NCBI RefSeq assembly: GCF_043195135.1 | Contig: NZ_JBAFWP010000007.1 | Origin: NCEH01 sp043195135 | GTDB taxonomy: Bacteria; Pseudomonadota; Alphaproteobacteria; Rhizobiales; Xanthobacteraceae | Strand: one strand, 5' to 3' | DNA length: 64,000 nucleotides | Part shown: positions 16,613 to 27,123 of the stretch, one piece after another | Numbering within the stretch: the first letter of the stretch is position 1 | Layout: every line of letters begins with the position of its first letter | Made by a program: the position numbers and the translations under genes | The notes under the pieces: model-generated | The model's input: the letters and a program-made list of their open reading frames with translations, nothing else | What the model was told of the DNA's origin: nothing | The model's database searches: none

Positions 16613-17165
16613 GAACAGCACCCTCGCCTGCATTCGGGGCGGGAAAATGAACCTCGCCGCGCGCGAACACCTCGGCCGGCGTCGCTGCCAGCGCCGCCAC
16701 GGCCCGGTGCACATAAGCGGCAAGCGCCTTGCCCAGTGCGCCGAGCGCTTCCGGCTCGACCTCATACACGTTGCGGGCGATCGCCTCGTCCAATGCCCCG
16801 GGTGCGGCATCCGCCTGCAAGGCGGCATCGAACACGCCGGCGCGCCCGTAGAAAGCCTGGCCGATCTTTTTCATGCGCTTGGGGACGGAAAGGTCTCCGA
16901 CGCCCATTTCGCGCAAGGTCCGGTCCATGTCGTCGAGAAACGCGTCAAACACCATCTGCGACATGTCACGGCTGGCCTCGTCCCCGCCCTTGAGACGATG
17001 GCAAACCAGAAATGTATGCAGCAATACCAATTCAAACCGTCCCTCTATGGTATCGGGCACGGCAAAGTCGGTATAGAAGGCGGGCTGCCGCGCCTGCGCC
17101 ACGATCACGCCATAGAGGCGCTGGATGGTCGCTCGGCGCTCGGGTCGACGAAACAGATTCAGCAT
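16605..17165 (-). CDS. Ubiquinol-cytochrome c chaperone (Cbp3/UQCC-like)
   Basis: This family assists assembly of cytochrome b in the bc1 complex; mitochondrial Cbp3/UQCC1 is the characterised relative. From the ATG at 17163-17165 it has 186 residues starting MLNLFRRPERRATIQRLYG. Conserved stretches are FYTDFAVPDTIEGRFELVLL and the MVFDAFLDDMDRTLREMGVG helix, then VPKRMKKIGQAFYGR. The open frame extends 35 codons upstream, but only the chosen start gives the family N terminus. It is the first gene of the minus-strand lipid and ribosome block and diverges from bamE. Confidence 0.88.
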   Translation of the reverse strand: MLNLFRRPERRATIQRLYGVIVAQARQPAFYTDFAVPDTIEGRFELVLLHTFLVCHRLKGGDEASRDMSQMVFDAFLDDMDRTLREMGVGDLSVPKRMKKIGQAFYGRAGVFDAALQADAAPGALDEAIARNVYEVEPEALGALGKALAAYVHRAVAALAATPAEVFARGEVHFPAPNAGEGAVHD

Positions 17166-17323
17166 CACTTTTTGCGGGTCTGTGCGTCGCTCGTTGGCAA
17201 GACGCGGATGAGCATGGGGCGTAGCGCGCTGGAGGCGTCGTGGCAAGGGCAGTGGCATTTGCAGGGGCATCGCTCAGGGATCAGGCGGCATGTGCCGCGC
17301 GGGCTGAAATCGAGGGAATCGGC

Positions 17324-17833
17324 GTGGCGTCATCGCAAGTGAAAAGTTCCGTTTCGCGTGGCCGCGCCCGCAGGCCAGCCTGCGCAGCGCTCGGACTGGT
17401 GGTGATTGCCGGCGCATTGTCCGGCTGCTCGAATTTCGTGGGAGGCACCGGCACGTCCATCAGCGGCATGGTGCGGACCTACCAGCGCGGCTATGTTCTG
17501 AGCGAAGGCGCCCTGGAACAGGTGCCGGTGGGATCGAGCCAGGAGCAGGTCCTGCTGGTGCTCGGCACACCCTCCACCGTCTCCACCGTGCAGGGTGACG
17601 TGTTCTATTACATTTCCCAGGTGGAAAAGCGGGTCGCCTTCCTCAAGCCGGAAATTACCGAGCAGAAGGTGCTTGCGATCTATTTCGACAAGAATCGCCG
17701 CGTCACCCGCATCGCGAATTACGGCCTGCAAGACGGCAAGGTGTTCGACTTCGTCACGCAGAAGACCCCGACGAGCGGCGAGGAGCTGAGCGTCATCAAG
17801 CAGTTGTTGAGCGCAACGAACTTCTCGCTTTAA
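17324..17833 (+). CDS. bamE: Outer membrane assembly lipoprotein BamE/OmlA
   Basis: BamE is a lipoprotein of the BAM complex that inserts beta-barrel proteins in the outer membrane. From GTG 17324 it has 169 residues. An Arg-rich n-region is followed by LGLVVIAGALSGC, whose Cys35 is the lipidation site. The SmpA/OmlA domain follows (YQRGYVLSEGALEQVPVGSS and LVLGTPSTVSTVQGDVFYYI). No ATG is well placed; GTG 17324 has GAGGGA 6 bases upstream, while GTG 17339 is a weaker alternative. An ATG-like extension to 17240 would put an implausible 60 residues before the lipobox. It is transcribed divergently from the bc1 chaperone. Confidence 0.9.
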   Translation: MASSQVKSSVSRGRARRPACAALGLVVIAGALSGCSNFVGGTGTSISGMVRTYQRGYVLSEGALEQVPVGSSQEQVLLVLGTPSTVSTVQGDVFYYISQVEKRVAFLKPEITEQKVLAIYFDKNRRVTRIANYGLQDGKVFDFVTQKTPTSGEELSVIKQLLSATNFSL

Positions 17834-17843
17834 GTGGGACGCG

Positions 17844-17872
17844 GGTTCGAGCGGCGTGCTGCCTCTCGAACC
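17844..17872. terminator. Inverted repeat between convergent bamE and tpiA
   Basis: GGTTCGAG and CTCGAACC form a perfect 8-bp stem around a 13-base loop, 10 bases after the bamE stop. No T-run follows on either strand. The position between two convergent genes suggests a transcription end point, but the strength is uncertain. Confidence 0.4.
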
Positions 17873-17931
17873 TGCCGCTTGAATCCGCCCCCGCCCGCCC
17901 CGCCCCGCGCCGCCATCGCGCGCGGCGGGCC

Positions 17932-18690
17932 CTAGAGATAGGCGCGGGCGATCGCCAGGAAATCGGCGGACTTGAGGCTCGCCCCGCCCACCAGGGCACC
18001 GTCCACGTTCGCGGCGTGCAGCAGCACCACCGCATTTTCCGGCTTCACGGAGCCGCCGTACAGGATCCGCACCGTTTCTGCCTCCGCGCCGAAGTGCTCC
18101 TTCAGCACGGCGCGAATCTCCGCATGGACTTCCTCGACCTCTTCGACCGTGGGAACGCGGCCCGATCCGATCGCCCAGACCGGCTCATAGGCGATCACCA
18201 GCCGATCCGCCGGCGTTTCCTGCGGCAGCGAGCCGCGCACCTGCCGGGCCACCACATGCAGGCAGGCATCCGCGTCGCGTTCCGCCTGCGTCTCGCCGAC
18301 ACAGATCACCGGGACGAGGCCGGCCCGCAGCGCGGCCGCGGCCTTGGCGCGGACCATCTCGTCGCTCTCGCCGTGATCGGTGCGCCGCTCGCTGTGTCCG
18401 ACGATCACGAAGGTCCCCCCCGCATCGGCAATCATCTCGGCGGCGATGTCTCCGGTGTGGGCGCCGCAGGGCTTGGCATGACAATCCTGCCCGCCGATCG
18501 CGATGGCGGCCCCGGCAATCTCGCCCGCGAGTGTCGCGATCAAGGTGGCCGGCGGGCAGATCAGAAGGTCGACACGCGCCTGCAAGGCGGCGTCATAGCC
18601 GTCGACCATGGCCAGCAGTTCCGCCCCCGAGTGCCGCAGCCCGTTCATTTTCCAGTTTCCGGCAACGAGCGGGCGGCGGGCAACGGGCAT
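17932..18690 (-). CDS. tpiA: Triose-phosphate isomerase
   Basis: TpiA interconverts dihydroxyacetone phosphate and glyceraldehyde 3-phosphate. It has 252 residues from the ATG at 18688-18690. The active site is complete: Lys14 in GNWKMN, His in FVIVGHSERR, Glu in VIAYEPVWAIGSG, and the phosphate loop YGGSVKPEN. An upstream extension of the frame is rejected because the chosen start gives the normal N terminus. It diverges from ppiD across 169 bp, and the tpiA/ppiD-trp neighbourhood is common in alphaproteobacteria. Confidence 0.97.
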   Translation of the reverse strand: MPVARRPLVAGNWKMNGLRHSGAELLAMVDGYDAALQARVDLLICPPATLIATLAGEIAGAAIAIGGQDCHAKPCGAHTGDIAAEMIADAGGTFVIVGHSERRTDHGESDEMVRAKAAAALRAGLVPVICVGETQAERDADACLHVVARQVRGSLPQETPADRLVIAYEPVWAIGSGRVPTVEEVEEVHAEIRAVLKEHFGAEAETVRILYGGSVKPENAVVLLHAANVDGALVGGASLKSADFLAIARAYL

Positions 18691-18859
18691 GAAATCCTCC
18701 AGGACAGACGCGGATGGACAGGGAAGTTTCCGACCGGTTATCAGAGGGCGCGCAACACGGCAAACAGCACCGCCTGCGCCGTTGCGGCGCGGGGTGCCCC
18801 TCCCTATGATGCGCGCCTTCTGCGTCGGGGCCGCGCCCCTCCTCAAACCAGACTGAGCA

Positions 18860-20755
18860 ATGGTACTTCAGACTCTCCGTAAAGGCGCCTCCGGCTTCAT
18901 CGCCAAGGCTTTCCTTCTCCTGCTCACCGTCAGCTTTCTCGTTTGGGGCATCGCAGACGTGTTTCGCGGCCAAAGCGCCCGCGCTGTCGCGAAGGTCGGC
19001 GACACCGAGATTTCGGCCGATGCGTTCCGCCAGCAATATCTGGATCAGGTGCAGCAGATCGGCCGCCGCACCGGGCGCCCGTTCACGCCCGAGCAGGCGC
19101 GCGCGTTCGGCCTCGACCGGCAGATCCTGAACCAGATGGTGGCCGAGGCGACCCTCGACGATACCGCCAAGGCCCTCGGCCTTGCGATCTCGGACGAAGA
19201 GGTGGCCCGCGCCGTGCGTGCCAACCCGGCCCTGCGCCGGCCCGGCGCGACCGAATTCGATCCCGCTTATTTCCAGCAGCTCCTGCGCGCCAACAATCTC
19301 ACCGAGCCGCGCTTCCTCGCGGCCGAGAAGCAGCGCATGCTGCGCCAGCAGATCGCCTCCGCGCTCGGCGGCGACCTTGCCCCCCCGGCGGTGCTGCTGG
19401 ATGCCGCGCATCGCTATGAAAGCGAGCAGCGGGCCGTTGCCTATATGGCCGTCGGCCCGACCGCAGCCGGCCCCGTGCCGGCGCCGACCGACGAGCAGCT
19501 CCAGGCCTTCTTCAACACCCACAAGATCACGTTCCGGGCGCCCGAATATCGCAAGATCACCGTGCTGGCCCTCACCCCCGCCGCCCTTGCGCCCTGGGTG
19601 CAGGTGGCGGACGCGGACGTGAAGGCGGCCTATGATCGCAATTCCGGCCGCTTCGGCACCCCCGAGCGCCGTGCGGTCCAGCAGATCGTGTTCTCGAATG
19701 CCGACGAGGCGCAGCAGGCGGCGGACAAGATCAAGGCCGGCGAGACCTTCGAGCAGATCGCCGCCGCGCGCGGCTTGTCCCCGAAGGACATCGATCTCGG
19801 CACCGTCGTCCGCGCCGATCTCATCGATCCCAAGATCGCGGAGGCCGCCTTCTCCCTGCCGCTCGATGGCACCAGCGCGCCCATTCCCGGCGCGTTCGGT
19901 TCGGCCTTGGTGCACGTCACCAAGATCGAGCCCGGCCAGACCCAGCCCTTCGAGCAGGTGCAGGATGTGCTGCGCAAGGAACTGGCGCTCGATCGCGCGC
20001 GGCGCGAATTGCTCGACAAGCATGATTCCATCGAGGATGAGCGCGGCTCGGGCGCCACGCTTGCGGAAATCGCGCAGAAGCTCGGCCTCCATACCGAGAC
20101 CATCGATGCGGTGGACCGCTCCGGCCGCGACCCCACCGGCGCGGAAATCCGCGACCTGCCGGGCAGCGCCGAGGTGGTGGCCGGCGCCTTCGCCTCCCGG
20201 CCCGGCGTCGAGACCGAGCCGGTGCAACTGCCGCAGAACGGCGGCTATGTCTGGTACGACCTCAATGAGGTGACGCCGGCCCGCGAGCGCCCGTTCGACG
20301 AGGTGCGCGATCAGGTGCTCGACCGCTGGACCGAGGATGAAACCGTGAAAGCGGTGGACGCGAAGGCCAAGCAATTGCTGGGCGAGCTTCAGGGCGGCCA
20401 GCCGCTGGTGCAAGTCGCCACCGCCGCCGGACTTGAAGTGAAGACCGCACAGAACCTGCAAAGGGGCCGCGCCGCCTCGGAATTTTCGGCCGACGCCGTG
20501 GCCAAGATCTTCGACGTGCCGCTGAACGGCTACGGCCTCGCGGCGGGCACGGTGCCCGCCGAGCGTATCGTGTTCCAGGTCACCGGCATCACGGTGCCGG
20601 AGGTGACCCCGGCGGAACAGCAGGCCGCCGCGCGCATCGGCCAGCAGATCGAAACCGACCTGCTGCTGCAATATCTCGCCCAGTTGCGCAGCCAGATTGG
20701 CGTCTCGGTGAACGAACGTCTGCTTCAGCAGGCGATCGGCGCCGGTACGAACTGA
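18860..20755 (+). CDS. ppiD: Peptidyl-prolyl isomerase PpiD (SurA-N/rotamase)
   Basis: PpiD is a membrane-anchored periplasmic folding factor for exported proteins. The 631-residue protein has one N-terminal membrane segment (AFLLLLTVSFLVWGI, about 16-31) and then a SurA-N-like helical region (KVGDTEISADAFRQQYLDQV). A parvulin-type rotamase domain lies around 260-380 (TPERRAVQQIVFSNADEAQQ to GSALVHVTKIEPGQT), and a second chaperone-like C-terminal part follows. The rotamase motif is weakly conserved, as in many alphaproteobacterial PpiD proteins, so isomerase activity is not certain. trpE begins 8 bases after the stop, so the two genes probably share a transcript. Confidence 0.9.
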   Translation: MVLQTLRKGASGFIAKAFLLLLTVSFLVWGIADVFRGQSARAVAKVGDTEISADAFRQQYLDQVQQIGRRTGRPFTPEQARAFGLDRQILNQMVAEATLDDTAKALGLAISDEEVARAVRANPALRRPGATEFDPAYFQQLLRANNLTEPRFLAAEKQRMLRQQIASALGGDLAPPAVLLDAAHRYESEQRAVAYMAVGPTAAGPVPAPTDEQLQAFFNTHKITFRAPEYRKITVLALTPAALAPWVQVADADVKAAYDRNSGRFGTPERRAVQQIVFSNADEAQQAADKIKAGETFEQIAAARGLSPKDIDLGTVVRADLIDPKIAEAAFSLPLDGTSAPIPGAFGSALVHVTKIEPGQTQPFEQVQDVLRKELALDRARRELLDKHDSIEDERGSGATLAEIAQKLGLHTETIDAVDRSGRDPTGAEIRDLPGSAEVVAGAFASRPGVETEPVQLPQNGGYVWYDLNEVTPARERPFDEVRDQVLDRWTEDETVKAVDAKAKQLLGELQGGQPLVQVATAAGLEVKTAQNLQRGRAASEFSADAVAKIFDVPLNGYGLAAGTVPAERIVFQVTGITVPEVTPAEQQAAARIGQQIETDLLLQYLAQLRSQIGVSVNERLLQQAIGAGTN

Positions 20756-20763
20756 ACCCGAAG

Positions 20764-22278
<1,515 letters not shown>

Positions 22279-22280
22279 CC

Positions 22281-22325
22281 ATGGCGCTCCTCCCGTGCAT
22301 CCATGAGCGATGGCGTGAGGCTTGA
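22281..22325 (+). other. Possible 14-codon leader ORF in the trpE-trpG gap
   Basis: ATG at 22281 opens MALLPCIHERWREA and stops at 22323-22325. It has a single Trp codon. A GC-rich hairpin (GCCCGG-N5-CCGGGC, 22391-22407) lies just before trpG. One Trp codon is weak evidence for attenuation, so this may be chance. Confidence 0.2.
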
Positions 22326-22418
22326 CCCTTCCGTCACCCCCGCGCTTTAACTCAGGGGCAGCTCCCAAACCTTCCGCGAGGAGCGCGCCTGCCCGGATCC
22401 GCCGGGCCTGGAGCCACG

Positions 22419-23024
22419 ATGACCGCCGTTACGCTGATCGATAATTACGACAGCTTCACCTACAACCTCGTCCATTATCTCGGCGAGCTGGGCGCAAACG
22501 TCACCGTTCACCGCAACGATGCGCTGAGCGTCGAGGACGTGCTGGCCGAGAAGCCCGACGCCATCGTCATTTCCCCCGGCCCGTGCACGCCCACGGAAGC
22601 CGGCATCTGCTGCGACCTTATCGCCCGCGCCAGCACCGAAGTGCCGCTGTTCGGCGTTTGCCTCGGCCATCAGGCGATCGGCCAGGTGTTCGGCGGCGAC
22701 GTGGTGCGCGCGCCCATCCCCATGCACGGGAAGATGTCGCAGATCCACCACGAGGGCCGTTCGGTGTTCCGCGGCCTCAACCATTCCTTCCTCGCCACGC
22801 GCTATCATTCGCTGATCGTCGCGCAGAACACCTTGCCCGACGCGCTGGAAGTGACCGCGCGCACCGACGACGGCCTCATCATGGGCCTTGCCCACCGCAC
22901 GCTGCCCGTGCACGGCGTGCAGTTCCATCCCGAGAGCATCGCCTCGGAGAACGGCCACGCGCTGCTGCGCAATTTCCTCGAGATCGCCCGCGCCTTCCAC
23001 GAAGGCCGGCAGGCGCGGAGCTGA
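22419..23024 (+). CDS. trpG: Anthranilate synthase component II (glutamine amidotransferase)
   Basis: TrpG supplies ammonia from glutamine to TrpE. It has 201 residues. The class I amidotransferase triad is visible: Cys81 in LFGVCLGHQAIGQVFGG, and His with Glu in VQFHPESIAS. The N terminus LIDNYDSFTYNLVHYL and the ISPGPCTPTEAGI loop are typical. A similar protein, PabA, serves folate synthesis and cannot be excluded as a second role. It is separated from trpE by 140 bases and from trpD by 4, so trpG-trpD-trpC forms the tight unit. Confidence 0.96.
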   Translation: MTAVTLIDNYDSFTYNLVHYLGELGANVTVHRNDALSVEDVLAEKPDAIVISPGPCTPTEAGICCDLIARASTEVPLFGVCLGHQAIGQVFGGDVVRAPIPMHGKMSQIHHEGRSVFRGLNHSFLATRYHSLIVAQNTLPDALEVTARTDDGLIMGLAHRTLPVHGVQFHPESIASENGHALLRNFLEIARAFHEGRQARS

Positions 23025-23028
23025 CGCG

Positions 23029-24063
23029 ATGGAACAGTTCCGCCCCCTGCTCGGCAAGGTCGCGACCGGCGCGGCGCTGACGCGCGAGGAATCCGCCTAT
23101 GTCTTCGACAAGATGATGTCGGGAGACGCGACGCCTTCGCAGATGGGCGCGCTGCTCATGGGCCTGCGGGTGCGCGGCGAAACCGTGGAGGAAATCGCCG
23201 GCGCGGTCAGCGTCATGCGTGCCAAGATGCTGCCCGTGGAAGCGCCGGACGCAGCGGTGGACGTGGTGGGTACCGGGGGCGATGCCTCCGGCTCCTACAA
23301 TATCTCCACCTGCGCCGCTTTTATCGTCGCCGGGGCGGGCGTGCCGGTGGCGAAGCACGGCAATCGCGCGCTCTCCTCCAAGTCCGGCGCGGCCGATGTG
23401 CTGGCGGCACTGGGCGTGCGGCTGGACCTCATGCCCGAAGGCATCTCGCGCTGCATTGCGGAAGCGGGCATCGGCTTCATGTTCGCGCCGTCCCACCATC
23501 CGGCCATGAAGCATGTGGGGCCGACGCGGGTGGAAATGGGCACGCGTACCATCTTCAACCTGCTCGGCCCGCTCTCCAATCCGGCCGGTGTGAAGCGCCA
23601 GATGGTGGGCGTTTACGCCAAATCCTGGATCGTTCCCCTCGCCGAGGTGCTGCGCACGCTCGGGTCCCAGCGCGCCTGGGTGGTGAACGGCTCCGACGGG
23701 CTGGATGAGATCACCCTGTGCGGCGTCACCCATGTCGCCTCGCTGGAAGACGACCGCATCCACACCTTCGAGATCTCCCCCGAGGATGTGGGCCTGCGCT
23801 GTGCATCGCCCGAGGCCTTGAAGGGCGGCGATGCCGCGCACAATGCCATCGCCCTGCGCGCGGTGCTGGATGGCGAACCCGGCGCCTATCGCGACGTGGC
23901 CGTGATGAATGCGGCGGCGGCGCTGCTGATCGCCGGCCGCGCGGCCGACCTCACCGAGGGCGTGGCCATGGCCCAGACCTCCCTCGACACCGGCTCGGCG
24001 CGCGCGCGGCTGGAGCAGCTGGTCGTGGTTTCCGAAAAAGTCGCGCCTCCGGTGAAGTCATGA
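23029..24063 (+). CDS. trpD: Anthranilate phosphoribosyltransferase
   Basis: TrpD joins anthranilate to PRPP. From ATG 23029 it has 344 residues. Key motifs are the PRPP and Mg loop DVVGTGGDASGSYNIST, the KHGNRALSSKSGAADVL substrate loop and TRTIFNLLGPLSNPAGVKR. The frame is open further upstream inside trpG, but the ATG four bases after the trpG stop gives the normal N terminus (LLGKVATGAALTREE). The stop overlaps the start of trpC as ATGA (24060-24063). Confidence 0.97.
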   Translation: MEQFRPLLGKVATGAALTREESAYVFDKMMSGDATPSQMGALLMGLRVRGETVEEIAGAVSVMRAKMLPVEAPDAAVDVVGTGGDASGSYNISTCAAFIVAGAGVPVAKHGNRALSSKSGAADVLAALGVRLDLMPEGISRCIAEAGIGFMFAPSHHPAMKHVGPTRVEMGTRTIFNLLGPLSNPAGVKRQMVGVYAKSWIVPLAEVLRTLGSQRAWVVNGSDGLDEITLCGVTHVASLEDDRIHTFEISPEDVGLRCASPEALKGGDAAHNAIALRAVLDGEPGAYRDVAVMNAAAALLIAGRAADLTEGVAMAQTSLDTGSARARLEQLVVVSEKVAPPVKS

Positions 24064-24851
24064 GCGATATCCTCACCCGCATCGAAGCCTATAAGCGCGA
24101 GGAGATCGCCGCCGCCAAGGCCGCCCGTCCGCTCGCCGAGGTGGAAGCGGCCGCCCGTGCCGCGAGCCCGGTGCGCCCGTTCGCCGGCGCCCTGCGCGCG
24201 GCCCTGGATGCCGGGCGCACCGCCTTGATCGCCGAGATCAAGAAGGCCAGCCCCTCCAAGGGCCTGATCCGGGCCGATTTCGATCCTCCCGCGCTGGCCC
24301 GCGCCTATGAGGCGGGCGGCGCGTCCTGCCTCTCCGTGCTCACCGACACACCCTCGTTCCAGGGCGCGCCGGAATTCCTGATGCAAGCGCGCGCGGCGGT
24401 TTCCCTGCCCGTGCTGCGGAAGGATTTCATGTACGATACTTATCAGGTGGCGGAAGCGCGCGCCTGGGGCGCCGATTGCATCCTCATCATCATGGCCGGC
24501 GTCGACGATGCGCTGGCCCGCGACCTGCTGGACGCCGCCACCGCCTATGGCATGGACGCCATCGTGGAGGTCCATGACGGGGCGGAGCTGGACCGCGCCC
24601 TCGCCCTGCCCTGCACGCTGGTCGGCATCAACAACCGCAACCTGCGCACCTTCGAGACCACGCTGGACACCAGCGCGCGCCTCGCCCCGCGCGTTCCGAA
24701 GGACCGCATCTGCATCGGCGAAAGCGGCATCTTCACCCCCGCGGATGTGGCGCGCCTGGCCGGCATCGGCATCGGCACGATTCTCGTCGGCGAAAGCCTG
24801 ATGCGACAGAGCGATGTCGCATCCGCGACACGAACGCTTCTTGCGGCGTGA
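24060..24851 (+). CDS. trpC: Indole-3-glycerol phosphate synthase
   Basis: TrpC closes the indole ring from CdRP. From ATG 24060 it has 263 residues. Barrel motifs include LIAEIKKASPSKGLIR with the catalytic Lys residues, GGASCLSVLTDTPSFQGA, LPVLRKDFMYDTYQV, LVGINNRNLRTFETTL and ICIGESGIFTPADV. It is not fused to trpF, and trpF, trpA and trpB are not in this window. The ATGA overlap with trpD indicates coupled translation. moaC and moeA follow after one small exported protein. Confidence 0.97.
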   Translation: MSDILTRIEAYKREEIAAAKAARPLAEVEAAARAASPVRPFAGALRAALDAGRTALIAEIKKASPSKGLIRADFDPPALARAYEAGGASCLSVLTDTPSFQGAPEFLMQARAAVSLPVLRKDFMYDTYQVAEARAWGADCILIIMAGVDDALARDLLDAATAYGMDAIVEVHDGAELDRALALPCTLVGINNRNLRTFETTLDTSARLAPRVPKDRICIGESGIFTPADVARLAGIGIGTILVGESLMRQSDVASATRTLLAA

Positions 24852-24940
24852 GCTTGCCGTATACGTCACCCTAGGGTCTAATGGTTCCGCAGCCGTCCGC
24901 GAACGAGACGGATGCGAGGAAACAATCAGGGAGAATGCTC

Positions 24941-25354
24941 ATGAGGACGCTGCTTCTGGCGGCTGCGCTGTCGATCGCCGCCCTGCCCGCCCTTGCCGCC
25001 GACGTGACCGGCAGCTGGGCGACGCCCACGAAGAACGGCATTGTCGAAATCACCAAATGCGGCGCATCCGTCTGCGGCCGGCTGGTGTCCTCCGACGGCA
25101 TCAAGGCCGATCCGGCGTTGAAGGATGTGAACAATTCCAACCCGGCGCTGCGGAGCCGCCCGCTGAAGGGCCTGCAGATTCTCCAGGGCTTCTCGGGCGG
25201 GCCGACCGCCTGGACCGGCGGCGAGATCTACAATGCCGAGGACGGCAAGACCTATAGCGCCACATTGACCCTGGACGGCGACAACACCCTCAAGGTACGC
25301 GGTTGCGTGATCGTGCCGCTGTGCCAGACCCAGACCTGGACGAGGAGCCGCTGA
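24941..25354 (+). CDS. DUF2147 family exported protein
   Basis: This small protein of 137 residues has a signal peptide (MRTLLLAAALSIAALPALAA) and then a DUF2147 domain: VTGSWATPTKNGIVEITKCG, VCGRLVSSDGIK, GLQILQGFSGGPTAWTGGEI and the final KVRGCVIVPLCQTQTW. Two Cys pairs (near 44/49 and 123/129) could form disulfides in the periplasm. The family's function is not established. ATG 24941 is preferred over ATG 24935 because it leaves proper spacing from AGGGAGA at 24928-24934. It sits between trpC and moaC with a 4-base gap to moaC, so it is probably co-transcribed. Confidence 0.82.
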   Translation: MRTLLLAAALSIAALPALAADVTGSWATPTKNGIVEITKCGASVCGRLVSSDGIKADPALKDVNNSNPALRSRPLKGLQILQGFSGGPTAWTGGEIYNAEDGKTYSATLTLDGDNTLKVRGCVIVPLCQTQTWTRSR

Positions 25355-25358
25355 CGCC

Positions 25359-25841
25359 ATGTCCGAACTGACCCATCTGGACGCCCAGGGCGCCGCGCGC
25401 ATGGTCGATGTCTCGCAGAAGGCGGTGACGGAGCGCGAGGCCCTGGCGGAAGGGCGGGTCGTGATGGCGGCGCCGACGCTGGATCTGATCCTGTCGGGCA
25501 ATGCGAAGAAGGGCGACGTGCTCGGCGTCGCCCGCATCGCCGGGATCATGGCCTCCAAGCGCACCCATGAGCTCATTCCCCTCTGCCACCCGCTGATGAT
25601 TTCCAAGGTGGAAGTGGAGATCGAGCCCGACGCCGGCCTCCCCGGCCTCGTCGTGCGCGCGCGGGTGAAGGTGAGCGGCCAGACCGGGGTTGAGATGGAG
25701 GCGCTGACGGCGGTTTCCCTCGCCTGCCTGACCATCTATGACATGGCCAAGGCCGCAGATCGCGGCATGCGCATCGAGGGGATTCGCCTGCTGGAGAAAG
25801 CCGGCGGTCGCTCCGGCGAGTGGCGCGCCGACGACGCCTAA
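25359..25841 (+). CDS. moaC: Cyclic pyranopterin monophosphate synthase
   Basis: MoaC, with MoaA, makes cyclic pyranopterin monophosphate, the first molybdenum cofactor intermediate. It has 160 residues. Conserved parts are GAARMVDVSQKAVTEREA, the active-site stretch KRTHELIPLCHPL, and the C-terminal CLTIYDMAKAADRGMRI with the catalytic Asp and Lys residues. It starts 4 bases after the DUF2147 gene and moeA follows 37 bases later. Confidence 0.97.
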   Translation: MSELTHLDAQGAARMVDVSQKAVTEREALAEGRVVMAAPTLDLILSGNAKKGDVLGVARIAGIMASKRTHELIPLCHPLMISKVEVEIEPDAGLPGLVVRARVKVSGQTGVEMEALTAVSLACLTIYDMAKAADRGMRIEGIRLLEKAGGRSGEWRADDA

Positions 25842-25878
25842 GGCGCCTGAGCTAAAAACCAAATCTGGAGCAGGCGAC

Positions 25879-27093
25879 ATGGCATTGATGCCGGTGGAAG
25901 AGGCCCTCGCGCGCGTGGTGGCCGGCGTCGCGCCCTTGCCCGTGCAATCCGTGCCGGTGGCCGAGGCCACGGGCCGTGTGCTCGCCGCCGACCTGTGGGC
26001 GCGCCGTAGCCAGCCCGCCGCCGACATGTCGGCCATGGATGGATATGCGGTGGCCGCCGCCGATATCGCGCAGGTTCCCGCGACCTTGCGCGTGATCGGC
26101 GAATCCGCCGCCGGCCGCCCCTTCTCGGGTGCCATCGCCACGGGGGAAGCGGTTCGCATCTTCACCGGCGCGCTTCTGCCCCCGGGGGCGGACACGGTGG
26201 TGATCCAGGAGAATATCGCGCGCGAGGGCGATCTCATCACCACCACCGCCGCCACCGCGCCGCTGCGGAACGTGCGCAAGGCGGGGTTCGATTTTCCCGC
26301 CGGCAGCCTGATCCTTCCCGCCGGCCGCCGCCTCACCGATCGCGATGTGATGCTGGCGGCCGCGGCCGACCATTCCCTGCTCAGCGTCGTCGCGCGGCCG
26401 AAAGTGGGCATCCTGCAAACCGGCGACGAACTGGTGCGCCCTGGGGCCGGCACCGGCGCGCTGTCCGACGTGGTGGTGTCCAATGTGTACGGCCTTGCGG
26501 CGCTGGCCCGGGCCCATGGCGCGGAGGCGGTGGATCTCGGCCTCGTCGGCGATTCCCTCGATGCGACCCGCGCCGCCATCCGCGCGGCGGCCGAATCGGG
26601 AATAGACGTGCTGATCACCTCCGGTGGCGCCTCGGTGGGCGAGCACGATCTGATCGTGCCGGCCCTGCGCAGCGAGGGGGTGGAGCTGACCGTGCACAAG
26701 ATCGCCCTGCGGCCGGGAAAGCCGCTGATGTTCGGTGCACGCGGCCCCATGCGCGTGCTGGGCCTGCCGGGAAATCCGGTATCGGCCTATGTGGGCGCCG
26801 TGCTGTTCCTCATTCCGCTGCTGAACGCGCTCCAGGGCAGCACCGCGGGTGGCCAGCAGGTGCGCGCGGCGCGCCTCGGCTGCGCGGTGAAGGCCAATGA
26901 TTCCCGCGTGGACTATATGCGCGCGACGCTGTCGTTCGCCCCCGACGGGGCCTTGGTGGCGACGCCGCTGCCGATTCAGGATTCGTCCATGTTGACGACC
27001 CTCGCCATGGCGGATTGCCTGCTGATCCGGCCGGCTTTCGCACCCGCCGCAGAGCCCGGCGAGGCCGTTTCGGTGCTTCCGCTCCCCTCCTGA
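25879..27093 (+). CDS. moeA: Molybdopterin molybdenumtransferase
   Basis: MoeA inserts molybdate into adenylylated molybdopterin. From ATG 25879 it has 404 residues. Domain hallmarks are QPAADMSAMDGYAVAAADI near residue 50, GAVRIFTGA-type residues in GEAVRIFTGALLPPGADTVV, the MoCF-domain loop VLITSGGASVGEHDLIV, and FGARGPMRVLGLPGNPVSA with the conserved GLPGNPVS. An upstream open extension overlapping moaC has no family similarity and is not used. It is the last gene before the lexA promoter. Confidence 0.97.
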   Translation: MALMPVEEALARVVAGVAPLPVQSVPVAEATGRVLAADLWARRSQPAADMSAMDGYAVAAADIAQVPATLRVIGESAAGRPFSGAIATGEAVRIFTGALLPPGADTVVIQENIAREGDLITTTAATAPLRNVRKAGFDFPAGSLILPAGRRLTDRDVMLAAAADHSLLSVVARPKVGILQTGDELVRPGAGTGALSDVVVSNVYGLAALARAHGAEAVDLGLVGDSLDATRAAIRAAAESGIDVLITSGGASVGEHDLIVPALRSEGVELTVHKIALRPGKPLMFGARGPMRVLGLPGNPVSAYVGAVLFLIPLLNALQGSTAGGQQVRAARLGCAVKANDSRVDYMRATLSFAPDGALVATPLPIQDSSMLTTLAMADCLLIRPAFAPAAEPGEAVSVLPLPS

Positions 27094-27123
27094 AATACCG
27101 TTAACGCGATGTTCACCCTTGCG

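Noticed and set aside
18593..20671. Long minus-strand frame opposite ppiD
   Set aside because: The plus-strand product has a clear membrane anchor and folding domain. The minus product has no recognisable domain.
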